From Eubacterium sp. (GTDB taxonomy: Bacteria > Bacillota > Clostridia > Lachnospirales > Lachnospiraceae), in the NCBI GenBank assembly GCA_024681495.1, contig JAILAS010000162.1, positions 1-13,981 on the forward strand: a DNA stretch of 13,981 bases, read 5' to 3'. The notes under the pieces were generated by a model, which saw only the letters and a list, made by a program, of their open reading frames with translations, made no database searches and was not told where the DNA came from. This document shows positions 1-8,699 of this stretch, piece after piece (within the stretch, counting starts at the first letter, position 1; the number at the start of each line of letters is the position of its first letter). The position numbers were made by a program, and so were the translations under genes.

Positions 1-2210
1 GTTTTTATCGCGACCCCGAGACGGGAGAGTGCGATAACTTCTGGGAGCACGGCGCAGGCCCCTGCGGCCCCTGTTCGGAGATCTACTACGACAGAGGCGA
101 GAAGTACGGCTGCGGCGAGGATACCTGTGGAGTGGGCTGCGATTGCGACCGCTACATGGAGGTCTGGAACGACGTGTTTACCCAGTTCGAAAACGACGGA
201 AAGGGTAACTACACGGAGCTCTCGCAGAAGAACATAGACACCGGCATGGGCCTCGAGCGTCTGGCTGTGGTTGTCCAGGACGTAGACACCGTCTTCGACA
301 TCGACACCATGAGGGCGCTGCGTGACCACGTCTGTGAGATGGCTCACACCGAGTACGAGAGCGATGAGAAAAAGGACGTGTCCATCAGGCTCATTTCCGA
401 CCATATTCGCTCGGCTACATTCATGATTTCCGACGGAATCCTTCCCTCGAACGAGGGCAGGGGTTACGTGCTTCGCCGCCTTATCCGCAGGATTGCACGC
501 CACGGCAGGCTCCTGGGAATCGAGGGCAGCTTCGTTTCAAAGCTCTCCGGTACGGTTATCAGGGATTCGAAGGACGCGTATCCCGAGCTTCAGGAGAAGA
601 GCGAGCTCATCTTTAAGGTGCTCGATCAGGAAGAGGCTCAGTTTAACAAGACCATCGACCAGGGGCTGAACATCCTCTCCGGTTTGGTGGAAGATCTGAA
701 GAAGAACGGCTCGAAGGTGCTCTCGGGAGACGATGCATTTAAGCTGTATGACACATACGGATTCCCGCTCGACCTCACCATGGAGATCCTCGAGGACGAG
801 GGCATCTCCGTCGATGAGGAGGGATTCGACGCTGCCATGAAGAAGCAGCGCGATACCGCCAGGGCGGCGCGCAAGACCACGAACTACATGGGAGCTGAGG
901 CTACCGTGTACGAGGAGCTCGATCCCGCGCTCACGTCCGTTTTCGTGGGCTATGACAGGCTCGAGAACGAGTCCTCCATTATAGCGCTCACGACCGAGGA
1001 CGAGGTGGCTTCCGCCCTCACGGACGGGCAGAACGGCACCATCATCGTGGATGAGACCTGCTTCTACGGCACCATGGGCGGCCAGGTGGGCGACCACGGC
1101 GTCATTGAGGGCAAGGACGGAGCCAGCTTCCGCGTGGAGGATACCATCCACCTCAAGGGCGGTAAGATTGGCCACGTCGGAGTGGTTACCTCCGGCATGT
1201 TTGCCATGGGAGATAAGGTTACTCTGAAGGTTGAGGAGTCCAGGAGGAGGGATACCTGCAAGAATCACTCCGCCACTCACCTTCTTCAGGAGGCGCTGCG
1301 CGAGGTGCTCGGCACTCACGTGGAGCAGTCCGGTTCATATGTTGATAACGACAGGCTTCGTTTTGACTTCACGCATTTCTCGGCCATGACGCCTGATGAA
1401 ATCGCGAAGGTTGAGGCCCTCGTAAATGAGAAGATAGAGGAGAACCTGGAGGTCGTAACCAGGGAGATGGGCATCGAGGATGCCAAAAAAGAAGGCGCCA
1501 TGGCGCTCTTCGGCGAGAAGTACGGCGACGTGGTTCGCGTGGTAAAGATGGGCGACTTCTCCGTGGAGCTCTGCGGCGGCACCCACGTGTCCAACACGGG
1601 TGTGATCCGCAGCTTCAAGATCGTGTCCGAGAGCGGTATATCTGCAGGCGTGCGCCGTATTGAGGCCATTACGGGGCAGGGTGTGACAGAGTATTATGTA
1701 AACCTTGAGAATATGCTCAACGAGGCCGCTTCGGTGGTTAAGTCCACACCCGCGGAGCTGGTTAACAGGCTGAACCACCTCATGAAGGAGATGAAGGATC
1801 TTCAGTCCGAAAACGCGTCACTCAAGGCTAAGGCCGCCAATGAGGCGCTCGGAGATGTTTCCGGCGACACCGAGGAGGTCGGCGGCGTCAAGTTCGTTGC
1901 CAAGGCCCTTGAGGGAGTCGACATGAATGGGCTTCGCGACCTTGGAGATAAGCTTAAGAACGAGCTGGGTGAAGGAGTCATCGTGCTCGCGTCCGCAAAC
2001 GACGGAAAGGTTAACCTCATGGCCATGGCCACGGACAGCGCCGTAAAGGCGGGCGTCCACGCGGGTAACCTCATAAAGGAGATTGCGCCTCTCGTAGGCG
2101 GTGGCGGCGGCGGCCGTCCCAACATGGCTCAGGCCGGCGGAAAGAACCCCGCAGGAGTTAACGAGGCGCTCGCCAAGGCGAAGGAAACACTCGCATCGCA
2201 GCTGGGTTAA
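1..2210 (+). CDS. alaS: Alanyl-tRNA synthetase, 5' end missing
   Basis: Charges tRNA-Ala with alanine and edits mischarged Ser/Gly-tRNA-Ala in the cytoplasm. The frame is open from the first bases of the window, so the real start lies outside; about 735 residues are present of a family norm near 875, and the GTG at 132 is only an internal valine codon. The visible part begins in the class II catalytic core (NFWEHGAGPCGPCSEIYYD, from about 39). The editing domain carries the zinc-type motifs NHSATH (about 1263-1280) and CGGTHV (about 1573-1590). A short helical stretch precedes the C-Ala domain, which ends with the glycine-run GGGGGGRPNMAQAGG near 2098-2145. No truncation or frameshift is seen in the visible part. 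The stop is followed by a 107-base gap before the sensor gene. Identity is very secure. Confidence 0.98.
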   Translation, partial: FYRDPETGECDNFWEHGAGPCGPCSEIYYDRGEKYGCGEDTCGVGCDCDRYMEVWNDVFTQFENDGKGNYTELSQKNIDTGMGLERLAVVVQDVDTVFDIDTMRALRDHVCEMAHTEYESDEKKDVSIRLISDHIRSATFMISDGILPSNEGRGYVLRRLIRRIARHGRLLGIEGSFVSKLSGTVIRDSKDAYPELQEKSELIFKVLDQEEAQFNKTIDQGLNILSGLVEDLKKNGSKVLSGDDAFKLYDTYGFPLDLTMEILEDEGISVDEEGFDAAMKKQRDTARAARKTTNYMGAEATVYEELDPALTSVFVGYDRLENESSIIALTTEDEVASALTDGQNGTIIVDETCFYGTMGGQVGDHGVIEGKDGASFRVEDTIHLKGGKIGHVGVVTSGMFAMGDKVTLKVEESRRRDTCKNHSATHLLQEALREVLGTHVEQSGSYVDNDRLRFDFTHFSAMTPDEIAKVEALVNEKIEENLEVVTREMGIEDAKKEGAMALFGEKYGDVVRVVKMGDFSVELCGGTHVSNTGVIRSFKIVSESGISAGVRRIEAITGQGVTEYYVNLENMLNEAASVVKSTPAELVNRLNHLMKEMKDLQSENASLKAKAANEALGDVSGDTEEVGGVKFVAKALEGVDMNGLRDLGDKLKNELGEGVIVLASANDGKVNLMAMATDSAVKAGVHAGNLIKEIAPLVGGGGGGRPNMAQAGGKNPAGVNEALAKAKETLASQLG

Positions 2211-2267
2211 AGGACGAAAGCGGGCTTTAGTGGAGGCCCCTTCGGGTTAAGTATAGAAAATTAAATA

Positions 2268-2296
2268 TTGACGTCCATGAAGGCGTTCCGAATTTT
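2268..2296 (+). promoter_or_regulatory. Weak candidate promoter for the HD-GYP sensor gene
   Basis: TTGACG at 2268-2273 is a 5/6 match to a sigma-70/sigma-A -35 box. At 17 bases spacing the -10 position reads AATTTT (2291-2296), only 3/6. The gap after alaS has no convincing terminator, so read-through from alaS is also possible. Called on position and the -35 box only. Confidence 0.3.
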
Positions 2297-2317
2297 TAGC
2301 GAAACAGGGGGAGGGCT

Positions 2318-5300
2318 ATGAAACTACGAGTTGAATTCGGAAAGAGAATTTTTGCAGGTATTTTGGCAATGCTTGTGGTCGTGTCCATGTCATATCTTGG
2401 AATGTCGGGGTATTGCCAGGGGGGAGTCTGCGCCTTCGGAGCCGCGTTTTCCTTCTCAGACAGTGAGTCCGGTGACGCCTCCGGAGATTCGACGCTTTCC
2501 TTCGATCCTTCGGGAATGGACGGTGGTTATTCAGCGGTCCTCTATGACAACACATCTGGGCTTCCCACTTCGGAAGCCAATGCCATAGCTCAGACCGCTG
2601 AAGGTTTTATATGGATCGCCAGCTATTCCGGACTCATTCGCTACGACGGAGAGACGTTCGAGAGGATGGATTCGTCCACAGGCGTGGCCAGCGTAATAAG
2701 TCTCTTTGTGGACTCGCAGCAGAGGCTTTGGGCGGGCACGAACGACAGCGGCGCGGCCGTGATGATCGACGGCGAGTTTAAGATGTACAACAAGGACGAC
2801 GGGTTAAAGTCGCTCTCGGTCCGTTCGATAGTGGAGGACCAGGACGGAAACGTCTACCTGGGCACCACGCGCGGAATCGTCATGGTGGATGAGAATCTCA
2901 AGGCGCATGCCCTCGATTTGCCGGCGGTAAACGAGGAGTTCATCAGGGAACTCAAGCTGGGCAATGATGGCGTCATCTATGGTGTCACCATGAGCGGTGC
3001 GGTCTTCACCATGGAGAATCAGCAGGTCACTTCGTTCTGCGACCCGGATACGCTGCACTTCGAAGATGCCCACGCCATTGAGCCCGACCCGAACAATCCC
3101 GGTTACGCGTATGTCGGAACCATGGATGCCAGAGTGTTCTACGGCAGGTTGAGGAACGGCTTCACCTACCTGGACAGCTATTACACGAAAGGGTACGAGT
3201 GCATCAACGAGATCGAGGTAATTGATGACATGGTGTGGCTTTGTACCGATATGGGCCAGTGCTACATACAGAACGACGAGCTTAAGACCATCGCCGACGT
3301 GCCCATGACCACATCCTTCGAGGATATCATGGTGGACTATCTGGGGGATCTGTGGTTTACCTCCACGTCGCAGGGCATTATGAAGGTGGTGCCCAATCAG
3401 TTCGAGGACGTATTCTCCAGGTACGGACTGGAGGACGAGGTGATAGAGACCACCTGCGAGTACAACGGCATGATACTGGCCGGCTCCAAGAACTCGGGAC
3501 TTCTGGCCTTTGAGGGCGATGAACGGATAGAGTCTATTCCCGTAAAGAAGTTTATAAACAGCAAGGGCACCTATAACATAAACAAGAACCTTATCTCCAT
3601 CCTTAAGAACGTGAGAATCAGGTCCCTCATAGAGGATTCCGCAGGGCGACTGTGGATATCCACGTTCGACGATATGGCGCTGCTCAGATACTACGATGGC
3701 ACGCTTAGGGAGTTTAATGAGGACGACGGTCTGCCGTCCACCAGAATCAGGACGGTATACGAGTGCGACGACGGTTCGTTCATTGTCTGCTGCACCGGCG
3801 GACTGGCCGTTATAAAGGACAATGTGGTTACCGGGGTCTACGGAAAGGACGCCGGAATAGAGAATGAGGAGATTCTCACGGCGATACAGGCCGCGAACGG
3901 CGACATTGTCCTCGGGACGGACGGCGGAGGCATCTACGTCATTAGCGGTGAGGAGATATCTCACATCGGCGTCGACGAGGGGCTGAGCTCCGACGTCGTT
4001 ATGAGGGTTAAGAACAGCTCCTACGAGGATATCATCTGGGTTGTGACCAGCAATTCCATCGGATACCTAACGTCCGACTATGAGATTCATAATCTGGAAA
4101 CCTTCCCGTATTCGAATAACTTCGACCTGTACGAGAATTCCAAGGGGGAGCTCTGGGTGCTCAGCAGCAACGGAATATACGTCACGGCCATTGACGAGCT
4201 GATGAAGGATAAGGGCATTTCCCCGCTGTTTTACGGTATTGACAACGGGCTTCCGTGTATCACCACATCCAACTCGTACAGCGAGCTCACGGATGACGGG
4301 CTTCTTTACATTGCCGGCACGACGGGCATAGCCATGGTCAATATCGACAGCGAGTTCGAGGACGTTGGAAACATACGGGTGGCGGTTCCTTTCATAGAGG
4401 TGGACGGGGAATACGTCTATCCGAATGAGGACGGAGACCTGATTATTCCTGACGACGCGCAGAAGGTCACCGTCTACAGCTACGTTTATAATTATTCGCT
4501 CATGAATCCCGAGGTCACGTTCTGGCTGGACGGCTTCGAGGAGACCCGGACCACAGTGAAGCGCAGCGAGATGGTACCGATTGACTATACTAACCTAAAG
4601 GGCGGAGACTATTACTTCACGATGAATGTGCAGGATCCTCATGCCACCAGCACCAAGAAGGTGATCGTCCCCATCGTAAAGAAGTACAATATCACCGAGC
4701 TGTGGTGGGTTCAGGCGCTTATGGTGGTGGTCTTCCTCATGCTCGTGTGGATTGCCGTAAACGTATATATCCGCATCAGGACCAACAGGTTCCGCAAGAA
4801 GGAGCAGGAGCAGAAAACCCTGATTCGTGAGATCGTTGAGGCCTTCGCTAAGGTAATCGATATGAAGGACAAGTACACCAACGGTCATTCCAACAGGGTG
4901 GCGGAGTACACGGCTATGCTTACCAAGGAGCTGGGGTACGACGAGGACACTGTTGACAGGTACTACAACATCGCGCTTCTGCACGATATCGGAAAGGTAG
5001 GCATACCGCCCGAGGTCCTGAATAAGCCCGGCAAGCTTACCGACCACGAGTTCAACATAATCAAGTCCCACTCCGCACTGGGGTACGAGGCGCTCAAGGA
5101 CATCAGCATTATGCCCGAGCTGGCTATCGGCGCCGGAGCTCACCACGAGAGAGTCGACGGGAAAGGATATCCAAAGGGACTGTCGGGAGATGAGATACCG
5201 AGGGTTGCCCAAATCATCGCCGTTGCCGATACATTTGATGCGATGTATTCCGACAGGCCGTACCGCAAGCGCATGAACTTCGAGAAGGTAATCTCGATAA

Positions 5301-5452
5301 TGAAGGAGGCCAGCGGCACGCAGCTCACCCCAGACGTGGTTGATGCGTTCCTTCGACTGGTGGAGAAGGGTGAATTCAGGGATCCCGATGACTACGGAGG
5401 CGGTACCTTCGACGACATCGACAATATCCATAAGCGCTTTGAGTCAACTTGA
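2318..5452 (+). CDS. Membrane sensor: propeller + Y_Y_Y ectodomain fused to HD-GYP c-di-GMP phosphodiesterase domain
   Basis: Predicted one-component receptor of 1044 aa. ATG 2318 follows a strong Shine-Dalgarno (GGGGGAGGG, 2307-2315). A hydrophobic signal/anchor covers about residues 11-30. Residues about 65-700 hold repeated Reg_prop-type blades (GLPTSEANAIAQTAEGFIWI, DGLKSLSVRSIVEDQDGNVY, DGLPSTRIRTVYECDDGSF and others). A Y_Y_Y-like beta domain covers about 725-785 and a membrane segment about 798-817. A short basic linker leads to the HD-GYP domain (about 840-1020). Expected metal and signature residues are present: H857, H889-D890, H918, H942-H943, the HHERVDGKGYP motif 942-952, and D971. 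The family hydrolyses cyclic-di-GMP, so the layout implies an outside ligand controlling that activity inside. In the better-known Reg_prop proteins the output is a histidine kinase or GGDEF domain. The ligand is unknown. The gene lies 78 bases before the fused sugar-activation gene on the same strand. Confidence 0.9.
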   Translation: MKLRVEFGKRIFAGILAMLVVVSMSYLGMSGYCQGGVCAFGAAFSFSDSESGDASGDSTLSFDPSGMDGGYSAVLYDNTSGLPTSEANAIAQTAEGFIWIASYSGLIRYDGETFERMDSSTGVASVISLFVDSQQRLWAGTNDSGAAVMIDGEFKMYNKDDGLKSLSVRSIVEDQDGNVYLGTTRGIVMVDENLKAHALDLPAVNEEFIRELKLGNDGVIYGVTMSGAVFTMENQQVTSFCDPDTLHFEDAHAIEPDPNNPGYAYVGTMDARVFYGRLRNGFTYLDSYYTKGYECINEIEVIDDMVWLCTDMGQCYIQNDELKTIADVPMTTSFEDIMVDYLGDLWFTSTSQGIMKVVPNQFEDVFSRYGLEDEVIETTCEYNGMILAGSKNSGLLAFEGDERIESIPVKKFINSKGTYNINKNLISILKNVRIRSLIEDSAGRLWISTFDDMALLRYYDGTLREFNEDDGLPSTRIRTVYECDDGSFIVCCTGGLAVIKDNVVTGVYGKDAGIENEEILTAIQAANGDIVLGTDGGGIYVISGEEISHIGVDEGLSSDVVMRVKNSSYEDIIWVVTSNSIGYLTSDYEIHNLETFPYSNNFDLYENSKGELWVLSSNGIYVTAIDELMKDKGISPLFYGIDNGLPCITTSNSYSELTDDGLLYIAGTTGIAMVNIDSEFEDVGNIRVAVPFIEVDGEYVYPNEDGDLIIPDDAQKVTVYSYVYNYSLMNPEVTFWLDGFEETRTTVKRSEMVPIDYTNLKGGDYYFTMNVQDPHATSTKKVIVPIVKKYNITELWWVQALMVVVFLMLVWIAVNVYIRIRTNRFRKKEQEQKTLIREIVEAFAKVIDMKDKYTNGHSNRVAEYTAMLTKELGYDEDTVDRYYNIALLHDIGKVGIPPEVLNKPGKLTDHEFNIIKSHSALGYEALKDISIMPELAIGAGAHHERVDGKGYPKGLSGDEIPRVAQIIAVADTFDAMYSDRPYRKRMNFEKVISIMKEASGTQLTPDVVDAFLRLVEKGEFRDPDDYGGGTFDDIDNIHKRFEST

Positions 5453-5456
5453 CGGC

Positions 5457-5477
5457 GTCCGGCGCCGTGGCGCCGAC
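5457..5477 (+). repeat. G+C-rich inverted repeat between sensor and fusion gene
   Basis: CGGCGCC (5460-5466) and GGCGCCG (5469-5475) form a perfect inverted repeat round GT. The stem can extend by two pairs (5457-5458 with 5476-5477) past a bulged C. It starts 5 bases after the sensor stop. No T-run follows, so it is not a standard intrinsic terminator. It could be a partial attenuator or a barrier protecting the mRNA end. Confidence 0.5.
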
Positions 5478-5530
5478 AATGTGGTTTACATAATTTGGTA
5501 TGAGATAATGAAAAGGAGAGACTTGGAACA

Positions 5531-7729
5531 ATGGACTACATAATAGTACAGGCCGGTGGGCGCGGGAGCCGCATGGAGCAGCTTACGAGAAATAAGCCCA
5601 AGGCCCTCGTGCCGGTGAACAATCTGCCTATGCTGTTTCATCTTTTCAGGCAGTTTCCGGATAAAAAATTCATCGTCATCGGTGACTATAAATACGATGT
5701 CATGAAGAAGTATCTCGCCGCCTTTGCGGAGGCTGACTACACCTTGGTGAGCGGCACCGGTTTCAAGGGGACGTGCGCCGGGCTGAGGGATGCCCTGGAT
5801 TACGTGCCCGACGGTGAGCGGTTCATGCTCATCTGGTGCGACCTGGTGCTTTCCGCCGACTATGAGATACCCGTTACGGATAACAATGTGGTGGGAATCT
5901 CCAAGGACTTCTCGTGCAGATGGATGTACCGTGACGGGAAGTTTACGGAGGAAAGGAGCGAGGAATACGGAGTGGCCGGTCACTTCATATTCAGGGACAA
6001 GTCCGAGATTTCGGACGTCCCCTCCGAGGGCGAGTTCGTCCGTTACCTCTCCGGCAAGGACATTGATTTCGAGACCCAGGGTCTCTACCATACGCACGAG
6101 TACGGACTCATAAGCGAATACGAGAAGATGGGGGCGGTAAAGACCAGACCCTTTAATTCGATCTCGGTATCCGGGCCGCGGCTCACGAAGACTCCGCTCG
6201 ATGAGCAGGGAAGGAGTCTGGCCGTCAGGGAGCAGGCGTGGTATAAGAAGGCTCAGGAGCTGGGATGCAGGGGGATTCCACACATATTCTCTTACGACCC
6301 GCTGGAGATGGAGCTCATTGCCGGCAAAAATATTTATGAATATTCCGATGAGCCTATGGAGGAGAAGAGGCGCATACTTAAATCGCTCGTGGATAAGTTG
6401 AAGGCCTTGCACGAGCTGGAGTCTGCACCCGTTGATTTGGACAGTTTCAAAAAGGCTTACATAGGGAAGACGTTCGACCGGCTGGATAAGGTCAGAGACC
6501 TTGTTCCTTTCGCGAACGACAGGACCGTCACCGTGAACGGCCGCGTCTGCCGCAACATCTTCTATAACAGGCAGAAGGTGGAGAAGCTGGTGGGAAAGTA
6601 CATCCCTGCGCAGTTTAGCTTCATCCACGGCGACTCGACTTTCAGCAACATAATGCTTAAGGAGGACACTGAGCCCATACTCATTGACCCCCGGGGCTAC
6701 TTTGGCGACACCGAGCTGTACGGCGACGCCGCCTACGACTGGGCGAAGCTCTATTACTCGCTCAGGGGAAATTACGACAGGTTCAACCTTAAGATGTTCC
6801 GCCTCATCATCAATGAAGACAGGGACTCTAAGGTGTACGAGTGCGAGGGTACCCAGATGGAATGCGGGCCCTGCAGCGCTAGGCTGGACATCGTGTCCAA
6901 CAGGTGGGAGGAGCTCGAAGATTACTTCTTCGAACTGCTCGAGGGCGAGGTGACCCGGGAGCAGATGATGCTCTACCTCTCGCTCATATATCTTTCGCTT
7001 ACCACCTATGCATGGCAGGATTACGATTCCATCTGCGCCGCGTTCTATAACGGTCTGTTCTACCTCGAGGAGGCGCTCAGGCTCACAGATGACGATACGG
7101 CGGTCGAGGGCGCCTACGGCGATAAGATTACCGGCAAGGCGTTTGACAGGTACTTCGCGCGGAACCTTTCCATAATTGACGATGCGCTGCGGTCTATCGA
7201 ACTCTCGCAGATGGAAGGACTCATAAGTGACTGTGAGAGGACCCTGCGTGAAGGGCATAAGATAATAGCCACCGGACTTGGAAAGAACGTGCCAATTTGC
7301 GAAAAGTTCGTTGGCACCATGTCCTCAATGGGGATGGACGCTACCTTCCTGCACACGAATTCCGCTGTCCACGGCGACATGGGCTGCGTTAAGAGCGGGG
7401 ATCTGGTCATCATCCTCACCAAGAGCGGACGGACAGCCGAGAGTGTGTACCTGACCGAACTTTTGAAGAAGAGGGAGAATGTGACGCTTTGGCTGCTCAG
7501 TTTTTACGAGCACAGCGTGTTGGCGGATTCCATGGAGAATAAGCTCATCGTTTCCCTGGAGAACGAGGGGGATTTGTGGGACATTGTCCCCAATAACTCT
7601 ACCACGCTGAACCTCATAATACTCCAGCAGGTGGCCATAGAGCTCTCAAAGCGCTTCGAGCTCGAGCTGGAGAAGGACTTTAAGCCCAACCATCCCGGCG
7701 GGGCTATCGGAGACGCACTGAGAGACTGA
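5531..7729 (+). CDS. Three-domain fusion: nucleotidyltransferase + APH/choline-kinase-like kinase + KdsD-type SIS isomerase
   Basis: A 732-aa cytoplasmic protein with three enzyme-like domains. Residues 1 to about 220 are an NTP transferase: QAGGRGSRM (7-15), KPKALVPV (22-29) and a likely metal-binding D104 in LIWCDLVL. Residues about 225-500 have the aminoglycoside-phosphotransferase/LicA fold signature: catalytic-loop HGDSTFSNIM (366-375) and metal-binding DPRG (386-389). Residues about 545-732 are a SIS domain resembling arabinose-5-phosphate isomerase. Aligned from memory to E. coli KdsD, its K59, H88, E111, E152 and H193 correspond to K585, H614, E637, E679 and H721 (in HPGGAIG). KdsD's CBS pair is absent. 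Inference: isomerisation, phosphorylation and NTP activation of one sugar or polyol are joined on one chain. A LicC-LicA-like choline route or an AmgK-MurU-like anomeric kinase route are alternatives for the first two domains. ATG 5531 is preceded by AAAGGAGAG (5512-5520). Substrate unknown. Confidence 0.88.
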   Translation: MDYIIVQAGGRGSRMEQLTRNKPKALVPVNNLPMLFHLFRQFPDKKFIVIGDYKYDVMKKYLAAFAEADYTLVSGTGFKGTCAGLRDALDYVPDGERFMLIWCDLVLSADYEIPVTDNNVVGISKDFSCRWMYRDGKFTEERSEEYGVAGHFIFRDKSEISDVPSEGEFVRYLSGKDIDFETQGLYHTHEYGLISEYEKMGAVKTRPFNSISVSGPRLTKTPLDEQGRSLAVREQAWYKKAQELGCRGIPHIFSYDPLEMELIAGKNIYEYSDEPMEEKRRILKSLVDKLKALHELESAPVDLDSFKKAYIGKTFDRLDKVRDLVPFANDRTVTVNGRVCRNIFYNRQKVEKLVGKYIPAQFSFIHGDSTFSNIMLKEDTEPILIDPRGYFGDTELYGDAAYDWAKLYYSLRGNYDRFNLKMFRLIINEDRDSKVYECEGTQMECGPCSARLDIVSNRWEELEDYFFELLEGEVTREQMMLYLSLIYLSLTTYAWQDYDSICAAFYNGLFYLEEALRLTDDDTAVEGAYGDKITGKAFDRYFARNLSIIDDALRSIELSQMEGLISDCERTLREGHKIIATGLGKNVPICEKFVGTMSSMGMDATFLHTNSAVHGDMGCVKSGDLVIILTKSGRTAESVYLTELLKKRENVTLWLLSFYEHSVLADSMENKLIVSLENEGDLWDIVPNNSTTLNLIILQQVAIELSKRFELELEKDFKPNHPGGAIGDALRD

Positions 7730-7745
7730 TTGAACGGGGGACGAT

Positions 7746-8699
7746 ATGGCGATTGACGAAAGCCTGAAGGGTCAGGAGCAGGAGATATACGAGCTTCAGA
7801 AGAGACTGGCGGTGCACGGCGAGAAGATAGTGAAAGAGACCGTTAAAAGGGCTGACACTCTTTACGTGTTCTGTCTGTGGTCGGCGGGGGACGCGGTTCT
7901 AATCGCATCCTATGTTCACCATCTAAAGCGCATGCGTGGGTTTGAAAGGGCGGCTTTGGTGGGCAAGGAGTCTCACCGCGAGGCTGCGCTTATGTTCGAT
8001 TCGGTGGATGAGTTTATTCCCATCGATTCGGACTCCTGCGTGGCGGTGGAGCAGTCCGCGCTTCTTTTTAAGACGAACTATGGCGAGAACTACGTTATTG
8101 GGAACTTGGTCGGGATCAATTCGGCTCAGTGGGAGCTTAAGGCGGTGGGTACGCCCGAGACCGCGGCGCTTTTCAACCAGGATAAATGGTTTAAGACGAT
8201 GATTCTTCAGATTCCAGATTTCTATAAGTGCGCGGATGTGTCCGAGGAGTTCATCTATCCTTACGATGAGGAGAAGGCCGAAGAATGGAAGAAATCTGTG
8301 ATAATTGCCCCGCATACGAATACGTTTGGAGATCTTCCCATGGAGTTTTGCGCGGCGCTGACTTTTAACTTCACACACAGGGGGTATACGGTGTACACGA
8401 ATGCACACGGCGACGAGTGGGCGATTCCGGGTTCGGAGCGGCTCGACGCGCCGTTCAGAGACGTGTACGACATGAGCCGGTATTGCACCGGGGTGATTTC
8501 GTTTAGGAGCGGGTTTACCGACTTTTTGGCTCACAATCCGACCGTCCGTCACGTCGTCATAAATCCGGACGAGTATTCGTGCGCTTTCCACGACGTGAAA
8601 GCGTGGAGCGAATCGACAAACCTCATAAATCTCATAGCCGACGAGCCGTACGAGCACTTCACCTCTCAGATTGTGAAGTTCATCCTGGACGAAGAGTAG
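7746..8699 (+). CDS. GT-B/GT9-like putative glycosyltransferase of unknown specificity
   Basis: A 317-aa soluble protein starting 16 bases after the fusion gene with GGGGGA just ahead of ATG 7746, so almost certainly co-transcribed. The first ~35 residues are charged and helical. A Rossmann-like start follows (LYVFCLWSAGDAVLIASYVH, about 39-58), then an AALVGKES...EFIPID pattern like the N-terminal half of heptosyltransferase-type GT9 proteins. The C-terminal half has VIIAPHTNTFGDLP (about 181-194) and CTGVISFRSGFTDFLAHNP (about 242-260), in the place where GT9/GT-B proteins bind the sugar nucleotide. These are fold-level likenesses only, with no family signature strong enough for a substrate. 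No signal peptide or membrane segment is seen. The context (sugar activation upstream, LicD protein opposite) supports transfer onto a surface glycan. It could instead be a non-catalytic partner. Confidence 0.75.
   Translation: MAIDESLKGQEQEIYELQKRLAVHGEKIVKETVKRADTLYVFCLWSAGDAVLIASYVHHLKRMRGFERAALVGKESHREAALMFDSVDEFIPIDSDSCVAVEQSALLFKTNYGENYVIGNLVGINSAQWELKAVGTPETAALFNQDKWFKTMILQIPDFYKCADVSEEFIYPYDEEKAEEWKKSVIIAPHTNTFGDLPMEFCAALTFNFTHRGYTVYTNAHGDEWAIPGSERLDAPFRDVYDMSRYCTGVISFRSGFTDFLAHNPTVRHVVINPDEYSCAFHDVKAWSESTNLINLIADEPYEHFTSQIVKFILDEE

Noticed and set aside
132..2210. GTG at 132 as the start of alaS
   Set aside because: The same frame continues upstream to the window edge with conserved synthetase core residues, so this codon is internal.
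2222..2250. Possible terminator after alaS (GGGC...GCCC and CCC-TTCGGG)
   Set aside because: The stems are only 3-4 bp and no T-run follows, so it cannot be called a terminator.
2804..3964. A 386-codon open frame on the minus strand opposite the sensor gene
   Set aside because: No domain pattern is seen, and it lies fully inside the propeller coding sequence, which is clearly the real frame.
5486..7258. A 590-codon open frame on the minus strand opposite the fusion gene
   Set aside because: It has no recognisable domain or Shine-Dalgarno and mirrors the intact nucleotidyltransferase and kinase motifs on the plus strand. It is a by-product of G+C-rich codon use.
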